DNA from: Acidocella sp.
Lineage (GTDB): Bacteria; Pseudomonadota; Alphaproteobacteria; Acetobacterales; Acetobacteraceae
Direction: 5' to 3'
Assembly: GCA_029077825.1 (NCBI GenBank)
Contig: JAQNCT010000024.1
Span: forward strand, 1 to 32,195
Length of the DNA stretch: 32,195 nucleotides
A program made the translations under genes and the position numbers. Shown here piece after piece: positions 7,624 to 15,804 of the stretch; position 1 is the first letter of the stretch; each line of letters starts with the position of its first letter. The notes under the pieces were generated by a model. That model was not told where the DNA came from and did not search any database. It was given only the letters and a program-made list of their open reading frames with translations.

Positions 7624-9405
7624 ATGGCTGGTTTGTTTGAAGATGACGCCCCGCCACCAGCATTTTCCGGCCCGTCACTGTTTGGTGATGAGCCCCAAAC
7701 CACGCCTGCCGCCGTTGCTTATCGGGTTTTGGCCCGCAAATATCGCCCCACCAGTTTTGACGATTTAATTGGCCAGGATGGGCTGGTGCGCACCCTGCGC
7801 AACGCCTTTGCCATGAACCGCATTGCGCATGCGTTTATGCTGACCGGTGTGCGCGGCGTAGGCAAAACCACCACGGCGCGCATTTTGGCTCGCGCTTTAA
7901 ATTGCACCGGCATTAATAATGATGGCGGCCCCACGCCAGACCCGTGCGGCGTGTGCGCGAATTGTGTGGCGATTCTGGCGGACCGGCACCCTGACGTTGT
8001 AGAAATGGACGCGGCATCAAACACCGGTGTTGATGATGTGCGCGAGATTATTGAGGCCACGCGTTTCAAGCCACTTTCAGCGCGCATTAAAGTGTTCATT
8101 ATTGATGAGGTGCACATGCTCTCACGCAACGCTTTCAACGCGTTGCTGAAGACCCTCGAAGAGCCGCCGCCGCATGTGAAATTTGTGTTTGCCACCACTG
8201 AAATACGCAAAGTGCCCGTGACAGTGCTGTCGCGCTGCCAGCGGTTTGATTTGCGCCGGGTGGCGGCGGCGGAACTCTCAGCGCATTTTGCCCGTATTGC
8301 CAAGCTTGAACAAATTGCGATTGCGCCTGAAGCGTTGGACCATATTGCCCGTGCGGCGGATGGGTCAGTACGTGATGGGCTTTCATTGCTTGACCAGGCG
8401 ATTGCGCGTGGTGCCGATGATGGCACCGAAATTTCGGCTGAGATGGTCGCTGAAATGCTGGGACTGGCGGACCGCGGCTACGTATTTGAACTGATGGAAG
8501 CGGTGATGGCAGGCGATGCCGCTGCGGCTTTAGCGGTGATGGATACGGCGCATGCCCGGGGTGCTGATTTGGGCGTGTTGATTGCGGATTTGCTCGGCCT
8601 TGCGCATTTACTGACGCGGTTGAAGTCAGTCCCGGCACTGGCCACCAGTAATGCGTTGCCGGAGGCTGAGCGTACGCGCGGCATGTTGCTGGCGAGTAGC
8701 CTCTCGATCCCGTGGTTGGGGCGGCTGTGGCAAATGTTGTTGAAGGGGGTTGCGGAAGTTGAAGCCGCACCGGACCGGCGGGCGGCAGCGGAGATGATTA
8801 TTATTAGGCTTTGTTATGTGGCTGATATGCCGCCGCCGGGTGATTTGATTAAAAAACTTGAGCAACAGGCAGCTGCTAATTCGTTTGACGGGCCTGTAAG
8901 CGGTGGCACGCCAGGTGGTACCCGCGCGGTTGCCAATGGCGCACCGATGCAGGCAATGGCAGCGCCGCGTGCCATTACCTTTAACGATGTGGTAGCCCTT
9001 GCGGGTGCTAAGCGCGATGTGATGCTATATGCGCATTTGCGCCAGTCAGCGCATCTGGTGCGGTTTGCGCCGCCGGTGATCGAGTTGCGACTAGAGCCTG
9101 ACGCACCACGCGATGTGGCGCAGCGCCTTGGCGCATTGCTGGAGGCGGAAACCAACCGGCGCTGGACCATCGTGATAAGCCAGGCTGTTGGCGCGCCAAC
9201 CATTGCTGATGGTGAGCGCCACGCTGAGACCGCTGCACGCCAGCACGCCACAGAGCACCCGTTGGTTCATGCCATTATGGCGGCGTTCCCTGGCGCGCGG
9301 GTTGAAAAACTGCACGCGCCGGTTGAGCCGATTGCCGATGAGGTGCCGCCTGACTGGCTGGAACTTACCCCACCTGATGATGTTTATAACGAAGAGGAAG
9401 ATTAA
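7624..9405 (+). CDS. dnaX: DNA polymerase III subunit tau/gamma
   Basis: This is the AAA+ clamp-loader ATPase. From ATG 7624 the product is 593 residues. The N-terminal ATPase has YRVLARKYRP, Walker A GVRGVGKT (75-82), zinc-binding Cys94/108/111/114, Walker B VFIIDE (157-162), the sensor region FVFATTE and LSRCQRFDLRR with the SRC motif at 203-205. The C-terminal third is the less conserved tau region that contacts the polymerase and helicase. In-frame codons upstream of 7624 lie inside the 4.5S RNA and are not coding. ybaB and recR follow, the classical dnaX-ybaB-recR operon. A run of six A at codons 410-411 followed by C could allow a shortened gamma form (see findings). Confidence 0.97.
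   Translation: MAGLFEDDAPPPAFSGPSLFGDEPQTTPAAVAYRVLARKYRPTSFDDLIGQDGLVRTLRNAFAMNRIAHAFMLTGVRGVGKTTTARILARALNCTGINNDGGPTPDPCGVCANCVAILADRHPDVVEMDAASNTGVDDVREIIEATRFKPLSARIKVFIIDEVHMLSRNAFNALLKTLEEPPPHVKFVFATTEIRKVPVTVLSRCQRFDLRRVAAAELSAHFARIAKLEQIAIAPEALDHIARAADGSVRDGLSLLDQAIARGADDGTEISAEMVAEMLGLADRGYVFELMEAVMAGDAAAALAVMDTAHARGADLGVLIADLLGLAHLLTRLKSVPALATSNALPEAERTRGMLLASSLSIPWLGRLWQMLLKGVAEVEAAPDRRAAAEMIIIRLCYVADMPPPGDLIKKLEQQAAANSFDGPVSGGTPGGTRAVANGAPMQAMAAPRAITFNDVVALAGAKRDVMLYAHLRQSAHLVRFAPPVIELRLEPDAPRDVAQRLGALLEAETNRRWTIVISQAVGAPTIADGERHAETAARQHATEHPLVHAIMAAFPGARVEKLHAPVEPIADEVPPDWLELTPPDDVYNEEED
8851..8897 (+). promoter_or_regulatory. candidate frameshift/slippage site within dnaX
   Basis: AAAAAAC (8851-8857) is read ATT-AAA-AAA-CTT in frame. 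A -1 shift reads ACT then TGA at 8859-8861, ending the protein after 412 residues. Eight nt after the site, ACAGGC (8865-8870) can pair with GCCTGT (8892-8897) to form a 6-bp stem. No Shine-Dalgarno-like stimulator is obvious upstream. Confidence 0.4.
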
Positions 9406-9408
9406 ACC

Positions 9409-9732
9409 ATGAAAAACCTTGCCGGACTGATGCAGCAAGCCAAGCAGATGCAGGCCAATATGGAAGCGATGCAGGCGAAGTTGGAAGCGGCCCAGATTGA
9501 AGGTGTCTCAGGCGCGGGGCTGGTACGGGTCACGCTCACCGGCAAAGGCGTTTTGAAAACCATTAAAATTGACCCGAAATTGGCTGATCCGGCTGAAATT
9601 GAAATGCTGGAAGATTTGATTCTGGCAGCTCATACCGATGCAAAATCAAAGCTTGACGCTTTTACGGAAAGCGAGATGAAAAATGCCACCGGCGGCATGC
9701 AGCTGCCCGCAGGCCTGAAGCTGCCGTTTTAG
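9409..9732 (+). CDS. ybaB: YbaB/EbfC family nucleoid-associated protein
   Basis: This is a 107-residue small DNA-binding protein of the YbaB/EbfC family. It opens with an amphipathic helix ([21 protein letters not shown]). [31 protein letters not shown] and the Gly/Met/Leu-rich end [13 protein letters not shown] follow. Family members dimerise into a tweezer shape, bind DNA with little or preferred sequence specificity and are linked to nucleoid structure. It starts 3 nt after the dnaX stop and ends 6 nt before recR, the conserved arrangement, so co-transcription is near certain. Its length is normal. Confidence 0.95.
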   Translation: MKNLAGLMQQAKQMQANMEAMQAKLEAAQIEGVSGAGLVRVTLTGKGVLKTIKIDPKLADPAEIEMLEDLILAAHTDAKSKLDAFTESEMKNATGGMQLPAGLKLPF

Positions 9733-9738
9733 CATCCC

Positions 9739-10329
9739 ATGGGTGGCCCTGAACTTGAGCGGTTGATAAGCCTGTTTGCCAAACTGCCGGGCCTTGGGCC
9801 GCGCAGTGCCCGGCGGATTGTGCTAAAATTGCTGCGCGAGCGCGAGACCAAATTATTACCCCTGGCGGATGCAATCCGCGCGGCGGCGGAGACGGTTAAA
9901 AATTGCTCCGTCTGCGGTAATCTCGACAGCTGTGACCCGTGCACCATCTGTGACACAGCCTCACGTGACCATGCGATTTGCGTGGTGGAGACGGTGGCCG
10001 ATTTATGGGCGTTGGAACGTGCCTTGATTTACCGTGGCCGCTACCACGTGCTGGGTGGCTCACTTTCGGCGTTGGCAGGGCGGGGGCCGGAGGACATCGC
10101 GGTTGCGCCGCTATTGTCTCGGTTGAGTGCGGACCCGCCGCTGGAGATCATTCTTGCGATGCCGGCAACGGTTGATGGTGCCGCGACCGGCCATTATCTG
10201 GCCGAAAAATTAAAGAGTTTTGGCATTCCCATTTCGCGCCTCGCTCAAGGTGTGCCGATGGGTGGGTCACTCGAGGTCCTAGACGAAGGCACGCTGGCCA
10301 CCGCGCTGCGGGCGCGCAGGGTTTCTTAA
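9739..10329 (+). CDS. recR: Recombination mediator RecR
   Basis: The 196-residue protein acts with RecO (and RecF) to load RecA at single-stranded gaps. An N-terminal helix-hairpin-helix LPGLGPRSARRI (16-27) is followed by the C4 zinc finger CSVC...CTIC (Cys56/59/68/71). The Toprim domain then begins at about residue 78 (ICVVETVADLWALE), and the C-terminal end (IPISRLAQGVPMGGSLEVLDEGTL) is typical. It is the last gene of the dnaX-ybaB-recR unit. Its TAA shares three bases with the TAA of the convergent oxidoreductase gene (TTAA, 10326-10329), with no room for a terminator between them. Confidence 0.96.
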   Translation: MGGPELERLISLFAKLPGLGPRSARRIVLKLLRERETKLLPLADAIRAAAETVKNCSVCGNLDSCDPCTICDTASRDHAICVVETVADLWALERALIYRGRYHVLGGSLSALAGRGPEDIAVAPLLSRLSADPPLEIILAMPATVDGAATGHYLAEKLKSFGIPISRLAQGVPMGGSLEVLDEGTLATALRARRVS

Positions 10330-11600
10330 ACCCCGAACTTATCGCGCAGCCCGTAGTACCAAGCCCCCAGCGCCGTAAGCGGAACCCGGAGCTTTTTACC
10401 ACCAGGGAAAGGATAATAGGGCAGGGCGGCCAGCACATCAAAACGTGATGGTGAACCTGCAACGGCTTCGCCAAGTAAACGGCCCAGCAAATGCGTGGTG
10501 GTAACACCATGGCCGCTGCACCCGTGTGAGTAATAAACATTGGGTGATAATTTACCGACCTGCGGAAAGCGGGTGAGGGTGAGGGCAAAATTGCCGCTCC
10601 AGGTATAATCGATCCGGGCGTTTTTCAGGCTGGGAAAGGTTTTAAGCATGTGCGGGATAATTTTGGCGCGAATCGCAGCTGAGTCAGCGCCGCCGTACAC
10701 GATGCCGCCGCCGTAGATGATGCGGTTGTCAGCGCTGCGGCGGTAATAATCCAACACATAATTGCAGTCTTCAACGCATACGTTGGAAGGGAGCAGCCGT
10801 GCCGCTTCATCACCTAATGGCTCAGTCGCCAAAACCTGGGTGGAAACCGGCATAATTTTGGTTGCGAGTTCGGGCAGTAAATTGCCGAGATAAGCATTAC
10901 CGCAGACCAGCAGATATTTGGCACGCACTTCACCATTGGGGGTTTTCACAATGGGCTGCGCGCCAGTATCAACGGCAATGACCGGTGAATTTTCAAAAAT
11001 CTGTCCGCCGATCGACTCCAGCGCGGCTGCCTCGCCCTGCACCAGATTCAGTGGGTGAATATGGCCGCCAAGATGGTCGATCAGGCCGCCAACATATTCA
11101 TTGGTGACAACATGAGCGGCCAGCCCGGCTTGATCGACCATCTCCAGGGAATGATGCCCAAAGCTGGCCCAAACGTCGCGGTGATGCGCGAGTCCCTGCA
11201 TCTGCTTCTGGGTGAAGGCCGCAAAGAGGCCACCGTTCACCAGATTGCAGTCGATGTTATATTTGGCCACGCGCTCGCGGATGATATTGCCACCCTCCAG
11301 AGCCATGCCGCCGATAAGTTTACCAGCCCGCTCACCGTAGCGGGCTGAGATTACATCCAGATCACGCGAGTAGCCATTCACGATCTGCCCACCATTACGG
11401 CCAGAGGCGCCAAATCCAACCCTGACAGCCTCAAGTACGATGACTGAAAACCCTCGCTCGGCAAGCTCCAGCCCGGCTGCAACGCCGGTGAAGCCAGCCC
11501 CGATGATGCAGACATCAGTGGTGCGCATACCCGACAACGCCGGGCGGGCATCTTGCCGGTTGGCGGAGGCTGCGTAGTACGAAGGCGCGTGGCCGCTCAT
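10326..11600 (-). CDS. FAD-dependent amine/amino-acid oxidoreductase (DAO family, PuuB-like)
   Basis: The 424-residue flavoprotein belongs to the D-amino-acid oxidase superfamily. The Rossmann FAD motif GAGFTG (34-39) ends in the acidic residue of VLEA (55-58), and GFGASGRNGGQ (62-72) is the signature seen in gamma-glutamylputrescine oxidase (PuuB) and its relatives. YSHGCSGHGVTTTHLLGRLL near the C-terminus is the second FAD-binding block. Such enzymes oxidise secondary or primary amines with oxygen as acceptor. The true substrate cannot be read from sequence, and no putrescine-pathway genes are nearby. The start overlaps the stop of the small membrane protein gene as ATGA, so it is coupled to it. 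The YYGLRDKFGV tail is normal for this group. Confidence 0.85.
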   Translation of the reverse strand: MSGHAPSYYAASANRQDARPALSGMRTTDVCIIGAGFTGVAAGLELAERGFSVIVLEAVRVGFGASGRNGGQIVNGYSRDLDVISARYGERAGKLIGGMALEGGNIIRERVAKYNIDCNLVNGGLFAAFTQKQMQGLAHHRDVWASFGHHSLEMVDQAGLAAHVVTNEYVGGLIDHLGGHIHPLNLVQGEAAALESIGGQIFENSPVIAVDTGAQPIVKTPNGEVRAKYLLVCGNAYLGNLLPELATKIMPVSTQVLATEPLGDEAARLLPSNVCVEDCNYVLDYYRRSADNRIIYGGGIVYGGADSAAIRAKIIPHMLKTFPSLKNARIDYTWSGNFALTLTRFPQVGKLSPNVYYSHGCSGHGVTTTHLLGRLLGEAVAGSPSRFDVLAALPYYPFPGGKKLRVPLTALGAWYYGLRDKFGV

Positions 11601-11998
11601 TGTTTGGAAGGGCCGAGCAATGCAACGCCGAACAGCGCGCCGAGTACGGTCATGGTGATGACCATTAGCCGGATTTTATAAGCTTCGTCACGCGCCTGCG
11701 TCACCACTTCAATGTGCATATTGGCGCGCGCTGCGGCGACACGCGCTGCAATCGGGCCGGTGCCTTTTGCGACGATGGCCGCCGTGTCCTCGTCAGTCGC
11801 GTTGCCGAGATTATTGATGGCGGTTTGCTGGGCCTGCGGTGTGGCGGCGGTGAGCACGGCATCCAGGGCAGCTTCCTGATGCATCGCATCGACCACCGGT
11901 GCAGGGATGGAGAAGCTGGCGAAGGTGCCGATGAGGCCGGGGAAGAGAAAACAAGTTAGCAGGAAGCCGATACGGCTGTAGGAGATTTTTGATGCCAT
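11597..11998 (-). CDS. small two-TM membrane protein, unknown function
   Basis: I do not recognise a family. From ATG 11998 the product is 133 residues, with a hydrophobic segment at about 10-28 and a second at about 112-129. Between them is an Ala/Gln/Asn-rich, mostly helical region of about 80 residues, probably periplasmic. An upstream TTG at 12037 would add 13 basic residues; neither start has a clear ribosome binding site. The stop overlaps the start of the FAD oxidoreductase as ATGA, so the two are translationally coupled, and the glycosyltransferase gene lies 57 bp upstream. It could be a membrane partner of either neighbour; the sequence does not decide. Confidence 0.6.
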   Translation of the reverse strand: MASKISYSRIGFLLTCFLFPGLIGTFASFSIPAPVVDAMHQEAALDAVLTAATPQAQQTAINNLGNATDEDTAAIVAKGTGPIAARVAAARANMHIEVVTQARDEAYKIRLMVITMTVLGALFGVALLGPSKQ

Positions 11999-12055
11999 GA
12001 TGGGTTGAGACTTGGCCCGGAAAACGCGCCGGGTCAATTCAGGCTTGTCGCAACT

Positions 12056-12808
12056 TTAGCCTTCGCGGATGTCCTGCCACGCCTCGGTGAATGGCTTTTT
12101 GCGGAAGGTGGCCCAGAAAAAATTCATCGAATAGCGCAGCCCGATGGTGAATACGCCCTCGCCCACCAGCCGGCGGCCTGAGGACTCGGCGGGCAAGCGG
12201 AAGGTGAATTTTACGCCACCCACCTTGGAGAGCCGGCGCGCCATGTCAGTATCCTCGCCGTAGAAGGAGAAGCGCAGATCCGGGCTGCCGAGCTTGAGCA
12301 TGGCAGAGCGTTTCACAATGAAATTGCCGCCTTGCAGCATGGAGCCGACATTAAGGATGAAGCGGTTGAACAAATAAACCGAGAACGCCATGCGGTAATA
12401 GGCGCCCACCACCATGTTCACCCGGCGGGGCACGCCATAATATATGTAGGGGCCGGAAAGTGCGACCAGCTTTTCCGAGCGGGCAAATTGTTTCATCACT
12501 TCGGTCAGCCAGCCTGGCGGGATGATCGTATCAGCGTCAATATTGGCGATCAGCTCGCCAGAGGAATGCTCAAACCCGCACCAGCGGGCCTGCACCAGCC
12601 CCTTGCGGGGTTCATCCACCACCTGCACGCCCTCGATGGACAGCCCGACTTCGCGGGTATTGTCGGTACTGGCGTTGTTGACCACGATGATCTCAGCATC
12701 CTGGCCCAGCACCTGCCCGGCGCGGTGAATTTCGTCGCGGATGGCGGTAAGCGAGCGGGTAAGCAGGGCTTGCTCATTATAGGCCGGAACGACAAAGCTG
12801 ATCTTCAT
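12056..12808 (-). CDS. glycosyltransferase family 2
   Basis: The 250-residue GT-A fold protein begins MKISFVVPAYNEQ, the GT2 start. VVNNASTDNT (42-51) follows, then NIDADT with the metal-binding DAD (91-93) and GEDTDMARR (184-191) with the acidic residue expected near the catalytic base. LQGGNFIVKR precedes it. Members transfer sugars from nucleotide-sugar donors to lipid or glycan acceptors at the membrane. No strong TM helix is present, although 133-155 is moderately hydrophobic. It is the first gene of a minus-strand group with the two-TM protein and FAD oxidoreductase. Donor and acceptor are unknown. Confidence 0.88.
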   Translation of the reverse strand: MKISFVVPAYNEQALLTRSLTAIRDEIHRAGQVLGQDAEIIVVNNASTDNTREVGLSIEGVQVVDEPRKGLVQARWCGFEHSSGELIANIDADTIIPPGWLTEVMKQFARSEKLVALSGPYIYYGVPRRVNMVVGAYYRMAFSVYLFNRFILNVGSMLQGGNFIVKRSAMLKLGSPDLRFSFYGEDTDMARRLSKVGGVKFTFRLPAESSGRRLVGEGVFTIGLRYSMNFFWATFRKKPFTEAWQDIREG

Positions 12809-12924
12809 GGAAATGCTCCAGACTCGAAAGCGGATGGTGTGTTAAACGGGCTATCAACAGTGATTGGCCACACAAAGCGAATGACAAGTTTATGACAGTG
12901 CCGGTTGGTTTCCGAGGCTTTGGG

Positions 12925-12953
12925 TTGACATTGGCAAGTCTGGCCTGCATACC
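12925..12953 (+). promoter_or_regulatory. likely rpmJ promoter
   Basis: TTGACA (12925-12930), a 17-bp spacer and CATACC (12948-12953) precede rpmJ by 37 bp. The -35 is perfect and the -10 is weak. The divergent glycosyltransferase starts at 12808, so the 182-bp gap contains promoters for both directions. Confidence 0.5.
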
Positions 12954-12990
12954 GCGCCACCGAATAACCTATTTACCCTGAGAGCCTGTG

Positions 12991-13116
12991 ATGAAGATCC
13001 GTAACTCATTGAAATCAGCCAAGACCCGCGACAAGAACTGCCGCGTGGTGCGCCGTCATGGCCGGGTCTATGTTATCAACAAAAAGAACCCGCGGATGAA
13101 AGCCCGCCAGGGTTAA
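12991..13116 (+). CDS. rpmJ: 50S ribosomal protein L36
   Basis: This 41-codon gene encodes a basic protein beginning [20 protein letters not shown]. It continues with [21 protein letters not shown], the longer alphaproteobacterial L36 type. Only one Cys is present, so it is the C-minus paralogue lacking the four-residue zinc site of the short L36. It is a large-subunit ribosomal protein near the peptidyl-transferase region. It stands alone between a promoter and a strong terminator, as is usual for alphaproteobacterial rpmJ. Confidence 0.95.
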   Translation: MKIRNSLKSAKTRDKNCRVVRRHGRVYVINKKNPRMKARQG

Positions 13117-13150
13117 GCCGCTTATTTGTAAGCATTTGAAAATATTCAGA

Positions 13151-13177
13151 AAAACCCGGTCATTGGCCGGGTTTTTT
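13151..13177 (+). terminator. Rho-independent terminator after rpmJ
   Basis: AAAACCCGG (13151-13159) pairs with CCGGGTTTT (13167-13175) around a 7-nt loop, ending in a T-run. It closes the single-gene rpmJ unit and could also work on the opposite strand because the stem is A/T-flanked on both sides. Confidence 0.9.
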
Positions 13178-13246
13178 GTTGTCTGAAGTTTCGGGTATTG
13201 CATAGCTTGGATTCGAGATACATTAATTACGTCAAGGAGATGAGCC

Positions 13247-14680
13247 ATGTTACAGTCCAAGCCAAAATTGAACGTCCTGGAAAAACGCGCGGAAATTATC
13301 GCAGGTTTGAAGGCGGTTTTGCCCGAACGTGCGGTGATTGGTGACGATGTCTCACTAAAGCCTTACGAAACGGATGGTTTGAGCGCTTACCGGCAAATGC
13401 CTTTGGCAGTGGTTCTGCCCGAAAATGAGGCCCAGGTGGTTGCGGTTATGAAGTTTTGCCATCTCCACGGGATAAGGGTGATCCCGCGCGGGGCGGGCAC
13501 CTCGCTCTCTGGCGGCGCTTTGCCCCTGGCTGACGCCGTGGTGGTTGGCATGATGCGCATGAACCAGATTTTAGACATCAACTACGCTGACCGTTACGCC
13601 GTGGTACAACCGGGGGTAACCAACATTGCCATTACCCAGGCGGTGCAAGATGAGCAGTTTTTTTATGCCCCAGACCCATCAAGCCAGTTGGCCTGCATGA
13701 TTGGTGGCAATGTGAGCATGAATTCTGGTGGCGCGCATTGTTTGAAGTACGGTGTAACCGCCAATAACCTGTTGGGGCTGCGGTTGGTCACCATTGAGGG
13801 TGAACTGCTGGAGATCGGCGGTAAGCACATGGATACAGCCGGCTATGATTGGCTGGGGCTGATAACCGGCAGCGAAGGCCAGCTTGGCGTTCTTACTGAG
13901 GTGACAGTGCGGATTTTGCGTGGCCCGGAAGGTGCGCGCGCCATGCTGGCGGGATTTGCTTCCAATGAAGTGGCTGGCGCCTGCGTGGATGCCATTATTT
14001 CGTCTGGTATTATCCCCGTGGCGCTGGAGTTCATGGACAAGCTTGCAATTCACGCCTGTGAAGCGTTTGCCCATGCCGGGTACCCGCTGGATGCTGAGGC
14101 GCTGTTGATCATTGAAGTTGAAGGCTCGGACACTGAGCAGACGGAGATGCTGGCCCGCATCCGCGATATTTGTGCCGTCTATAACCCGGTTTCGATGCGG
14201 GTTTCGCAGACTGCTGAGGAATCCGCGGCGATTTGGAAAGGCCGCAAAGGGGCGTTTGGCGCGGTGGGGCGCATTAGCCCGGACTATTTATGTATGGATG
14301 GCACCATTCCTACCAGCCAGTTGCCAAATGTGCTCAAGCGCATGCAGGCAATGAGTGATGACTACGGCTTGAAAGTTGCCAATATTTTTCATGCTGGTGA
14401 TGGCAATTTGCATCCACTGATCATGTTTGATGCCAATGATGTTGAGAGCTTCCATAAAGCTGAAGCGTTTGGCGCGGATATTTTGAAACTCTGCGTGGAA
14501 GTTGGCGGTTGCCTGACCGGCGAGCATGGGGTGGGGATTGAGAAGCGCGATTTGATGAGTGTGCAATTTACTCCGGCGGAACTGGACCAGCAGCGCCGGA
14601 TTAAAACCGCTTTTGACCCTGATTGGCTTCTTAACCCCTCGAAAGTGTTTCCCCTAAGTGGGCTTTCGGCGGCAGCATGA
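13247..14680 (+). CDS. glcD: glycolate oxidase subunit GlcD (FAD-linked)
   Basis: The 477-residue flavin subunit of the three-part glycolate dehydrogenase oxidises glycolate to glyoxylate at the membrane. The PCMH-type FAD domain shows VVLPENEAQV, IPRGAGTSLSGGA, VQPGVTNIAI, NVSMNSGGAHCLKYG and GSEGQLGVLTEVT. The C-terminal FAD-oxidase domain has NIFHAGDGNLHPLI and CLTGEHGVGIEKRD. ATG 13247 is preceded by AAGGAGA. glcE overlaps its stop (ATGA, 14677-14680). The glcE and glcF partners make glycolate the best call over D-lactate. No GlcC-type regulator is present. Confidence 0.93.
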   Translation: MLQSKPKLNVLEKRAEIIAGLKAVLPERAVIGDDVSLKPYETDGLSAYRQMPLAVVLPENEAQVVAVMKFCHLHGIRVIPRGAGTSLSGGALPLADAVVVGMMRMNQILDINYADRYAVVQPGVTNIAITQAVQDEQFFYAPDPSSQLACMIGGNVSMNSGGAHCLKYGVTANNLLGLRLVTIEGELLEIGGKHMDTAGYDWLGLITGSEGQLGVLTEVTVRILRGPEGARAMLAGFASNEVAGACVDAIISSGIIPVALEFMDKLAIHACEAFAHAGYPLDAEALLIIEVEGSDTEQTEMLARIRDICAVYNPVSMRVSQTAEESAAIWKGRKGAFGAVGRISPDYLCMDGTIPTSQLPNVLKRMQAMSDDYGLKVANIFHAGDGNLHPLIMFDANDVESFHKAEAFGADILKLCVEVGGCLTGEHGVGIEKRDLMSVQFTPAELDQQRRIKTAFDPDWLLNPSKVFPLSGLSAAA

Positions 14681-15804
14681 TACTGCCTGACACTGAGGAG
14701 GCTTTGGCTGCGGCAATCCGCGGCGCCAGCGGGCCATTATTGGTGCAGGGCAATGGCACTAAGTCTGGCATGCTGCGCCCGGTGCAGGCAGCTGCGACTC
14801 TTAGCACGGCTAATTTGTCAGGCATAACGCTGTATGCGCCGAATGAGTTGGTGATGTCGGCCAAGGCCGGGACTAGGCTGAGTGAGATTGAAACCGCGCT
14901 GGCGGCGGCTGGCCAGCAGATGATTTGTGAGCCGCCGCATATTCATGGTGAAAACCAGACCATTGGCGGCATTGTGGCCACCAACCTTTCAGGCCCGCGC
15001 CGGGTAACGGGCGGGGCGATGCGTGACCATGTGCTGGGTGTGCGGGCGGTGAACGGCAGCGGTGAGATTTTGAAATTCGGCGGGCGCGTTTTGAAAAATG
15101 TGACCGGGCTTGATGTTGCCAAGCTGCTAACTGGTAGTTTTGGTACGCTGGCGGTGATGACGGAAGTTACCTTCAAGGTTTTGCCGGTCTCGGAAGCTAC
15201 TGGCTCAATCGTGTTGCGTGGGCTGGATGCTGAGCAGGGTATTGCGGCCTTGAGCGCTGGCTTAGGGTCGCCGTTTTTTGTCACCGGTGCGGCTTATTTG
15301 CCAGCTTTGCAACAGGCTGTGCTACGAATTGAAGATTTTGCCACATCTGTAAAATATCGCACGGAGAAACTGGCGGGGCAGCTAAGTGCGTTTGGCACAG
15401 CCGAGATTCTTGACACCGACGCAAGTAAGGCGCTGTGGCGTGATGTGCGTGATTGTAAATATCTGGATATCGCTGAGGCTGTGTGGCGGTTATCTGTGGT
15501 GCCTTCAGCCGCACCTGCCATTTTGAGAGCGCTCGCCCCGTTGGGTGTTACAGGGTTTCTGGATTGGGGTGGTGGCTTGGTTAATCTGACCGGCCCGGCT
15601 GACCAGGCCACGCATGAAGCCGTGTGTCATGCAGCCATTGCAGCGGGGGGAACCTGGTGGTTAATGCAAGCGCCTGAGCCTTTGCGGGCGGTGGTAAATG
15701 TGGTGCCGCCGGAACCGCCGGCTCTGGCTGCCATTCGCGCGCGGGTGCAAGCTAGTTTTGACCCGCGCGGTATTTTAAACCCCGGCAGATTGCGAGCTGC
15801 TTAA
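14677..15804 (+). CDS. glcE: glycolate oxidase subunit GlcE (FAD-binding)
   Basis: The 375-residue second FAD-binding subunit resembles a shortened GlcD. The PCMH-type blocks VQGNGTKSGM, MSAKAGTRLSEIE, NQTIGGIVATNLSGPRRV and GRVLKNVTGLDVAKLLTGSFG are typical of GlcE. The C-terminus RVQASFDPRGILNPGRL is a compact end. Together with GlcD and the iron-sulphur subunit GlcF it forms the glycolate dehydrogenase complex that feeds electrons to quinone. Its start overlaps the glcD stop by 4 nt, and its TAA directly abuts the glcF ATG, so the three subunits are made in a coupled way. Confidence 0.93.
   Translation: MILPDTEEALAAAIRGASGPLLVQGNGTKSGMLRPVQAAATLSTANLSGITLYAPNELVMSAKAGTRLSEIETALAAAGQQMICEPPHIHGENQTIGGIVATNLSGPRRVTGGAMRDHVLGVRAVNGSGEILKFGGRVLKNVTGLDVAKLLTGSFGTLAVMTEVTFKVLPVSEATGSIVLRGLDAEQGIAALSAGLGSPFFVTGAAYLPALQQAVLRIEDFATSVKYRTEKLAGQLSAFGTAEILDTDASKALWRDVRDCKYLDIAEAVWRLSVVPSAAPAILRALAPLGVTGFLDWGGGLVNLTGPADQATHEAVCHAAIAAGGTWWLMQAPEPLRAVVNVVPPEPPALAAIRARVQASFDPRGILNPGRLRAA

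Noticed and set aside
7719-8770. Two long antisense ORFs inside dnaX
   Set aside because: They lie entirely opposite a complete dnaX with all its motifs and have low-complexity Ser/Pro/Arg composition typical of shadows.
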